Shown: piece after piece, positions 13,829-18,050 of the stretch | How positions within the stretch are numbered: the stretch's first letter is position 1 | Layout: each line of letters opens with the position of its first letter | NCBI GenBank assembly: GCA_946478775.1 | Contig: CAMLDR010000084.1 | Coordinates: forward strand, 1-18,050 | Reading direction: 5' to 3' | DNA length: 18,050 bases | From: an uncultured Flavobacteriales bacterium | GTDB lineage: Bacteria; Bacteroidota; Bacteroidia; Flavobacteriales; Crocinitomicaceae | Program-made: the position numbers and the translations under genes | Notes under the pieces: model-generated | The model's database searches: none | What the model was told of the DNA's origin: nothing | What the model saw: only the letters and a program-made list of their open reading frames with translations

Positions 13829-15739
13829 TTACCTGATCTTAGTAAACATACGGCCCCAGCGCACTTCAGCTCCTTTTGAGAACCAAACAATGGAAGCTTT
13901 ACCAACCATGTGGTCTTCCGGAACAAATCCCCAAATTCTGGAATCTGCCGATTTGTAGCGATTGTCTCCCATTAACCAGTAATAGTTCATTGCAAATTTG
14001 TAGGAAGTTACTTTCTTTCCGTCAATGTAAATACCGTCTTTTTTCTCCTGAAGATTATGTCCTTCGTACGCCGTAATAATTCTTCTATACCACGCAATGT
14101 TCTCTTTCGTCAATTTTACCACAGCACCTTTCTTAGGAATTCGGAATTTGGTGAAATCCGTAATGGTATTGTTGATATAGAAATCTTTCGGGAAGGTAGA
14201 TAGATTGCCTATCAATTCACTGATGGTTGACTTGTGCTTCCGATCATCAGAATATTGAGGGGTCAAATGGGTTCTGAATCGTGTTTCAGGAGATACTTTT
14301 TTTAACTGAGCAACCTGCTCTCTTGTTAAATAAGCAACGGTAACATAGGAACTGTCATCCATTATGAAATCCCCGTCCTGATTTCGTGTGGAGGCAATAA
14401 GTTCCAGGTTTTCCAAATGACGTGCAGGCAGTTTTTTGCCTAAGATGTCATACATGATGTTTTGAAAAGGAGCTTTCCATGCTTTCTTTCCGTTTACATA
14501 AAGTTCTGATTTAATAATTTCCAATTCGTCACCGGGTAAACCAACACATCTTTTGATATAATTCTCACGCTTATCTACAGGTCTGTATATTAAACCGTAA
14601 TGACTAATAATTCCGTTAGCGGTATGAGCAATTTTTTGTTCACTCAGTACTTTTCTGGCTTTTGATTTCCATCTTTCAAAATCCTTTATGAATTCGGCTC
14701 CTTTTGAATCAATAACTTCTGTTACAGCCAAATAATCACTGTATTCTTTGAGCCAATCAGGATCAGGAGCTAAATTTTGTGTTGCTAATTCCTTGGTGAT
14801 ACTGTCAGAAATCCTGTAAGAAACCTGATCTTTCAGTCCACTGTATTTTTCTGAGAAAAGTATTTTGGCCTCTTCAATTAAAATCCCGTGATAATCATGT
14901 CCCATCAAGCCATCCGGAACTCTCGGGTCGTAAACTGCGGTATCTCCGGAAGGATAGTTGAAAACCATCACATCATTCCGATTCACTTTCCCAAATCCAG
15001 GTAATCGGTAATAATTGGAAGTTTCAATTCCGCTGTAAGATCTTACATTGATCCATGGAATGGTATTATGTACCAAAGGAAACGAAAGGGGAGTGACCGG
15101 AACTTTTGGTCCGTAAGCGAGTTTATTTACAAATAAGAAGTCACCGACCAATAAGGTTTTTTCCATGGAACCCGTTGGGATCTGGAACGGCTCAAAAACG
15201 TAGGTACGAATGATACTTGCAGCAACCAGGGCGAAAATGATGGAATCTCCCCATTCTTTAATAGCAGATTTTTTACCAATTCTCTTTGAACGAAATGACA
15301 AGATATAAGCCACTGCGTGCCCGATAACCGGCAAAGCCAAAAATAAAGCTACATGATCACTGTTTGTTCTTTTGGCTACTTCTACCGGACTGGCCCAATT
15401 GGTAGGTGCCAAAGCAGGTAAATTGGAATCATTGGCGATTTTCCATAAGATCAGGTACGGGAAGAAAATCCCCTGAATCGTATCGGCAACTGAAAAGAAC
15501 CCGAATCTTCTGATATAGGAAACATTCGCTACCATCCACATGATCACATGGATTCCCGGAACGAACATCAATAAAGACCACCATGGTTTTCCTGATCCGA
15601 ACTTGAACACAATGTAATAATTGTAAACCGGAACAAACGCCTGCCATGATTTAGCACCAATACGGTCAAAGGTTTTCCACCAAAGAGCCAGGATCGGGTG
15701 AACAAGAAGCAGGAACAAGAAATAATAAAGTACGTTCAT
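13829..15739 (-). CDS. lepB: Signal peptidase I, enlarged Bacteroidota type
   Basis: The membrane-bound peptidase that removes signal peptides from exported proteins on the outer face of the inner membrane. Serine and lysine form its catalytic dyad. Ser191 sits in IPTGSMEKTLLVGD (187-200) and Lys396 in YIKRCVGLPGD (394-404). GDNR at 591-594 is followed by SADSRIWGFVP. At 636 residues it is about twice the E. coli enzyme. The N-terminal 150 residues carry about four hydrophobic segments and a DUF5684-like region (FDRIGAKSWQAFVPVYNYY, 24-42). The distance from serine to lysine is 205 residues (55 in E. coli), and that from lysine to GDNR is 195 (about 126 in E. coli). The insertions are Lys/Glu-rich and presumably periplasmic. 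It lies 9 bases after dapB and 4 before wbqC. Confidence 0.95.
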   Translation of the reverse strand: MNVLYYFLFLLLVHPILALWWKTFDRIGAKSWQAFVPVYNYYIVFKFGSGKPWWSLLMFVPGIHVIMWMVANVSYIRRFGFFSVADTIQGIFFPYLILWKIANDSNLPALAPTNWASPVEVAKRTNSDHVALFLALPVIGHAVAYILSFRSKRIGKKSAIKEWGDSIIFALVAASIIRTYVFEPFQIPTGSMEKTLLVGDFLFVNKLAYGPKVPVTPLSFPLVHNTIPWINVRSYSGIETSNYYRLPGFGKVNRNDVMVFNYPSGDTAVYDPRVPDGLMGHDYHGILIEEAKILFSEKYSGLKDQVSYRISDSITKELATQNLAPDPDWLKEYSDYLAVTEVIDSKGAEFIKDFERWKSKARKVLSEQKIAHTANGIISHYGLIYRPVDKRENYIKRCVGLPGDELEIIKSELYVNGKKAWKAPFQNIMYDILGKKLPARHLENLELIASTRNQDGDFIMDDSSYVTVAYLTREQVAQLKKVSPETRFRTHLTPQYSDDRKHKSTISELIGNLSTFPKDFYINNTITDFTKFRIPKKGAVVKLTKENIAWYRRIITAYEGHNLQEKKDGIYIDGKKVTSYKFAMNYYWLMGDNRYKSADSRIWGFVPEDHMVGKASIVWFSKGAEVRWGRMFTKIR

Positions 15740-15748
15740 AGGGTTGAA

Positions 15749-16471
15749 TTAAAATGCTAATACGTCGCGCATGGTGTAAATTCCCTTCTTTCCGTGAAGG
15801 AATTCGGCTGCAATGACAGAACCCAAAGCAAAACCATCCCTGGAATGTGCTTCGTGGCTCAAAGTTAAAGTGTCTATTTTTGAAACATAGGAAATCGTGT
15901 GTGTTCCGGGAACATCCGGTTCTCTCACGGCTTGAATAGGAAGCTCGTGTTCAGAAACCGCAGGCCAGGAACCTGTTTCTGATTTCCATGAAGTATAGCT
16001 GTGATTGTTTTGAATAATCCCTTGTGCTAATGAAACAGCTGTTCCGCTTGGCGCATCCAGTTTCTGGATGTGATGGATTTCTTCGATCTGTGCTTTGTAT
16101 TCCGGATGCGGATTCATTAAGGATGCAAGTTTTTCGTTGATGTTGAAAAGAATGTTTACTCCAATACTGAAGTTAGAGGTATGCAGTAAAGAACCCACTT
16201 TTTCGGTTACCAGCGTGGCCACATAAGGGAGTTGATCCTGCCATGCCGTAGTTCCTACTACAACCGGAGTTTTCTGAGCCAAACAAGCTTCAATATGCCT
16301 GATAACCAGTCCGGGCTGAGTAAATTCAATGGCAACATCTGCCTGGCTTAAATCAACCTGGTCAATCGTGGTTTTGGAATCTAGTTTATAAACAATGGAA
16401 TGTCCGCGCTCCAAAGCAATTCGCTCGATCGCTTTTCCCATTTTCCCATATCCGATTAGTCCGATTTTCAT
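15749..16471 (-). CDS. dapB: 4-hydroxy-tetrahydrodipicolinate reductase
   Basis: Reduces the product of DapA with NAD(P)H to tetrahydrodipicolinate, in the pathway to diaminopimelate and lysine, and thus feeds peptidoglycan synthesis. The 240-residue protein has the nucleotide-binding GYGKMGKAI (7-15), VVGTTAW (71-77), and the signature EEIHHIQKLDAPSGTA (130-145), where His133/His134 and Lys137 are the expected catalytic residues. RDGFALGSVIAAEFL (211-225) closes the fold. The ATG at 16471 is the start. The frame is open to 16549, but the added 26 residues are Lys/Arg-rich, lie in the upstream gap and in the end of the DUF5683 gene, and precede the GYG motif unnaturally. A TATTTTTG box just before the ATG hints at a second promoter inside the operon. 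Confidence 0.95.
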   Translation of the reverse strand: MKIGLIGYGKMGKAIERIALERGHSIVYKLDSKTTIDQVDLSQADVAIEFTQPGLVIRHIEACLAQKTPVVVGTTAWQDQLPYVATLVTEKVGSLLHTSNFSIGVNILFNINEKLASLMNPHPEYKAQIEEIHHIQKLDAPSGTAVSLAQGIIQNNHSYTSWKSETGSWPAVSEHELPIQAVREPDVPGTHTISYVSKIDTLTLSHEAHSRDGFALGSVIAAEFLHGKKGIYTMRDVLAF

Positions 16472-16477
16472 GTAGCG

Positions 16478-16485
16478 CAAAAATA
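16478..16485 (-). promoter_or_regulatory. Possible internal -7 promoter box for dapB-lepB-wbqC
   Basis: The minus strand reads TATTTTTG, a full TAnnTTTG match, ending six bases before the dapB ATG. Transcription would begin almost at the start codon, giving a leaderless or nearly leaderless mRNA. No -33 TTG is seen at the right distance, so the match may be chance in AT-rich sequence. Confidence 0.3.
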
Positions 16486-16511
16486 CTATTTTCAGTTTCC
16501 TATTTTTAGTT

Positions 16512-17069
16512 TTAACGAAATTTAAATTGAAAAGAAACTCCGTATGCATTCGGGAAATAAGTAGTAGGGTGAATTGATAAGGTTAAATCCTCACTGATGT
16601 CGAACTTCACAAAATGTGCTTCAACTCCCGCATCCACCACATTCAATAAATAAACAAGTCCCATTCCCAATATGGCAAAATCGCGTCTGTTTCGATGCTG
16701 GGCGAATAAGGAAAGTAAACTTTGGTCATCATACTCCAGGAAATTACCCGGTGCATTCCCGATTTTTCGCGACTCATATTCAGCGCGGTATTGATTCTTC
16801 AGATTGTTGTTATTGAAGGCAAAATAAGTAGCAGCACCAAGTCCTGCATAAATAAGCGGCACTTTCCAATAAGCTTTCTTTTTGCCTTTAGGCATTGCAA
16901 TGTGGTTGTATACTTGTCCGGCACCGGGAATAACTGCAGAAAAGAGACAGGCTCTTTTCCATGAATGTGTTTTAGCCGTGTCGGGAGCCGGAGCAGCAAC
17001 AAGGGAATCCTGGGCGTTTACTTGAAGTGAAAACCAAACTAAAAAGAAAACGCCAAGGAATTTGTGCAT
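16512..17069 (-). CDS. DUF5683 domain-containing membrane protein
   Basis: The 185-residue protein begins with a signal peptide (hydrophobic core LGVFFLVWFSL, cleavage near NAQ at 18-20), followed by SAVIPGAGQVYNH (44-56), a motif typical of DUF5683. Two further hydrophobic stretches (about 69-87 and 131-148) are probably membrane segments. The C-terminus is beta-like (DLTLSIHPTTYF, VSFQFKFR). The function is unknown; the family is Bacteroidota-specific as far as I know and recurs between parB and dapB. Its ATG shares one base with the parB TAA stop (TAATG at 17067-17071), so it is translationally coupled to parB. A role in the cell envelope is likely from its signals alone. Confidence 0.85.
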   Translation of the reverse strand: MHKFLGVFFLVWFSLQVNAQDSLVAAPAPDTAKTHSWKRACLFSAVIPGAGQVYNHIAMPKGKKKAYWKVPLIYAGLGAATYFAFNNNNLKNQYRAEYESRKIGNAPGNFLEYDDQSLLSLFAQHRNRRDFAILGMGLVYLLNVVDAGVEAHFVKFDISEDLTLSIHPTTYFPNAYGVSFQFKFR

Positions 17070-17986
17070 TATTTTGTTTTATTCAGCAATTCAATGATTC
17101 GATTTAAATCTACTTCAGAGGAGAAGTTGATTAAGATCTTACCACTTCCCGAATGCGTTTTTTTAATCTCTACTTTCGACGAAATACGATCGCTCAAATG
17201 ATTTTTAAAAACCTCCTGAATGGACGATAATTCCGGTGTGGTAGCTGTTTTTGGCGTGTTTGGAGTTTCCTCATCTGTACGTGAAGTGTTTGTACGGATC
17301 AATTCTTCGATCTCACGAACAGAAAGCTGGAAATCAATAATTTGTCTGTATAAATCCAATTGACGGTTTTCATCTCCTGAAGATACCAGTGCGCGCGCAT
17401 GTCCCATGGAAATGAGATTATCCCGGACACCCAATTGAATTTCAGCCGGAAGTTTCAACAAACGCAAATGGTTTGTAATGGTTGTTCTTCCTTTTGATAT
17501 CTTTTGTGATAGTTGATCCTGCGTCAAACCGATTTCGTCAATCAAACGCTGGTAGGAGAGTGCAACCTCAATAGCATTCAGGTCTTCCCGCTGGATATTT
17601 TCAACCAAAGCCATCTCAAGCATTGCCTGGTCGTTCGCTACACGAATATAGGCAGGGACTTCTTCCAGTCCGGCCAATTGAGAAGCTCTGAATCGTCTTT
17701 CTCCTGAAATCAGCTGGTATTTGTCTTTGCCTAATTTTCTAACCGTTAAAGGCTGGATAATGCCATGGATTGCAATGGAGTCTTTCAATTCACTCAATGC
17801 ATCTTTCTCGAAATTAGTACGCGGATTGAATGGATTTGCTTCAATGGAACCAATCGGGATTAAAGCTACACCACCTGTACTCGCTGTTGGAGCAGTTGCC
17901 GTTGTTGTAATATCTGATGAGGAACTTTCCAATAAAGCTCCCAATCCTTTTCCTAAAGCTGAACGTTTTTTCGGATTAGATGTCAT
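17069..17986 (-). CDS. parB: ParB/RepB/Spo0J family chromosome partitioning protein
   Basis: A CTP-dependent DNA clamp that loads at parS sites and, with ParA, segregates the chromosome origin. In order the 305-residue product has an N-terminal ParA-stimulating peptide (RSALGKGLGALL, 8-19), a low-complexity Ser/Thr/Ala linker (20-38), a CTP-binding ParB domain with GERRFRASQLAG (95-106) and ENIQREDLN (129-137), a helix-turn-helix (about 153-175, LTQDQLSQKISKGRTTITNH), a Thr/Pro-rich linker (about 233-250) and a C-terminal dimerisation segment. All domains expected of a chromosomal ParB are present and the length is normal. Its start overlaps the end of parA by 11 bases, and its stop overlaps the DUF5683 start. 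No perfect parS site was found in the window. Confidence 0.96.
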   Translation of the reverse strand: MTSNPKKRSALGKGLGALLESSSSDITTTATAPTASTGGVALIPIGSIEANPFNPRTNFEKDALSELKDSIAIHGIIQPLTVRKLGKDKYQLISGERRFRASQLAGLEEVPAYIRVANDQAMLEMALVENIQREDLNAIEVALSYQRLIDEIGLTQDQLSQKISKGRTTITNHLRLLKLPAEIQLGVRDNLISMGHARALVSSGDENRQLDLYRQIIDFQLSVREIEELIRTNTSRTDEETPNTPKTATTPELSSIQEVFKNHLSDRISSKVEIKKTHSGSGKILINFSSEVDLNRIIELLNKTK

Positions 17987-18050
17987 TTCCTACTTGAAAT
18001 TGTTTGTCGTTATTACCGATTTTTGTCAAATCGTTTCGTTGAAGAATTTC
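17976..18050 (-). CDS. parA: ParA family ATPase, C-terminal end only (partial)
   Basis: Reading the minus strand from the window edge gives an open frame of 24 codons, ending in NDLTKIGNNDKQFQVGNDI and a TAA at 17978-17976. The frame is in phase with the edge and overlaps the parB start by 11 bases. The preceding residues EILQRN resemble the C-terminal helix of flavobacterial ParA/Soj proteins, and parA directly precedes parB in this conserved operon. The catalytic part lies outside the window, so the call rests on position and a short tail. Confidence 0.65.
   Translation of the reverse strand, partial: EILQRNDLTKIGNNDKQFQVGNDI

Noticed and set aside
13825..13926. N-terminal extension of the WbqC frame to 13926
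   Set aside because: The added 34 residues overlap the conserved C-terminus of lepB and do not resemble WbqC. The ATG at 13824 fits the family start.
16472..16549. N-terminal extension of the dapB frame to 16549
   Set aside because: It would put 26 basic and hydrophobic residues before the nucleotide-binding GYGKMG motif and cover the predicted promoter box. The ATG at 16471 is standard.

Overview
The window is a compact chromosomal segment from a member of the Bacteroidota, most likely the Flavobacteriales (a Crocinitomicaceae/Fluviicola-like lineage is my guess). Four things point there: Bacteroidota-type promoter -7 boxes (TAnnTTTG) upstream of several genes, almost no Shine-Dalgarno sequences, Bacteroidota-specific families (DUF5683, a RecQ with an added domain, an enlarged LepB), and the gene order parA-parB-DUF5683-dapB-lepB-wbqC, which I recall as typical of flavobacteria. 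No rRNA, tRNA, CRISPR array, insertion sequence, integrase or phage gene was seen. No intergenic gap exceeds about 200 bases.

Layout. (1) 1-3890, minus strand: an HU-type DNA-binding protein cut by the window edge with its own promoter, preceded by an overlapping operon of rlmI-type rRNA methyltransferase, MATE exporter and fmt. (2) 3891-4054: a symmetric divergent promoter region built from nested inverted repeats. (3) 4055-6316, plus strand: a tightly coupled trio of an acidic 139-residue protein of unknown function, an ABC ATPase and a YihY/BrkB membrane protein that must start at TTG. (4) 6504-9186: an HTH/S24 (LexA/CI-like) regulator whose 3' end overlaps a convergent recQ. (5) 9226-10386: a secreted DUF3298-like protein, probably upstream of recQ in the same transcript. 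(6) 10497-13045, plus strand: branched-chain aminotransferase with a hairpin terminator, then a secreted protein with an N-terminal carboxypeptidase-regulatory-like domain. (7) 13237-18050, minus strand: a six-gene run of parA (3' end only), parB, DUF5683, dapB, lepB and wbqC with overlaps or gaps of 40 bases or less.

Most genes are core functions: chromosome organisation and segregation (HU, ParA/ParB), translation (Fmt, RlmI), repair (RecQ), lysine/peptidoglycan precursor synthesis (DapB), protein export (LepB) and amino-acid metabolism (IlvE). I see no defence island or biosynthetic cluster. The least explained elements are the 139-residue protein/ABC ATPase/YihY trio, the self-cleavage-competent repressor beside recQ, and the mirrored promoter region at 3906-4030.
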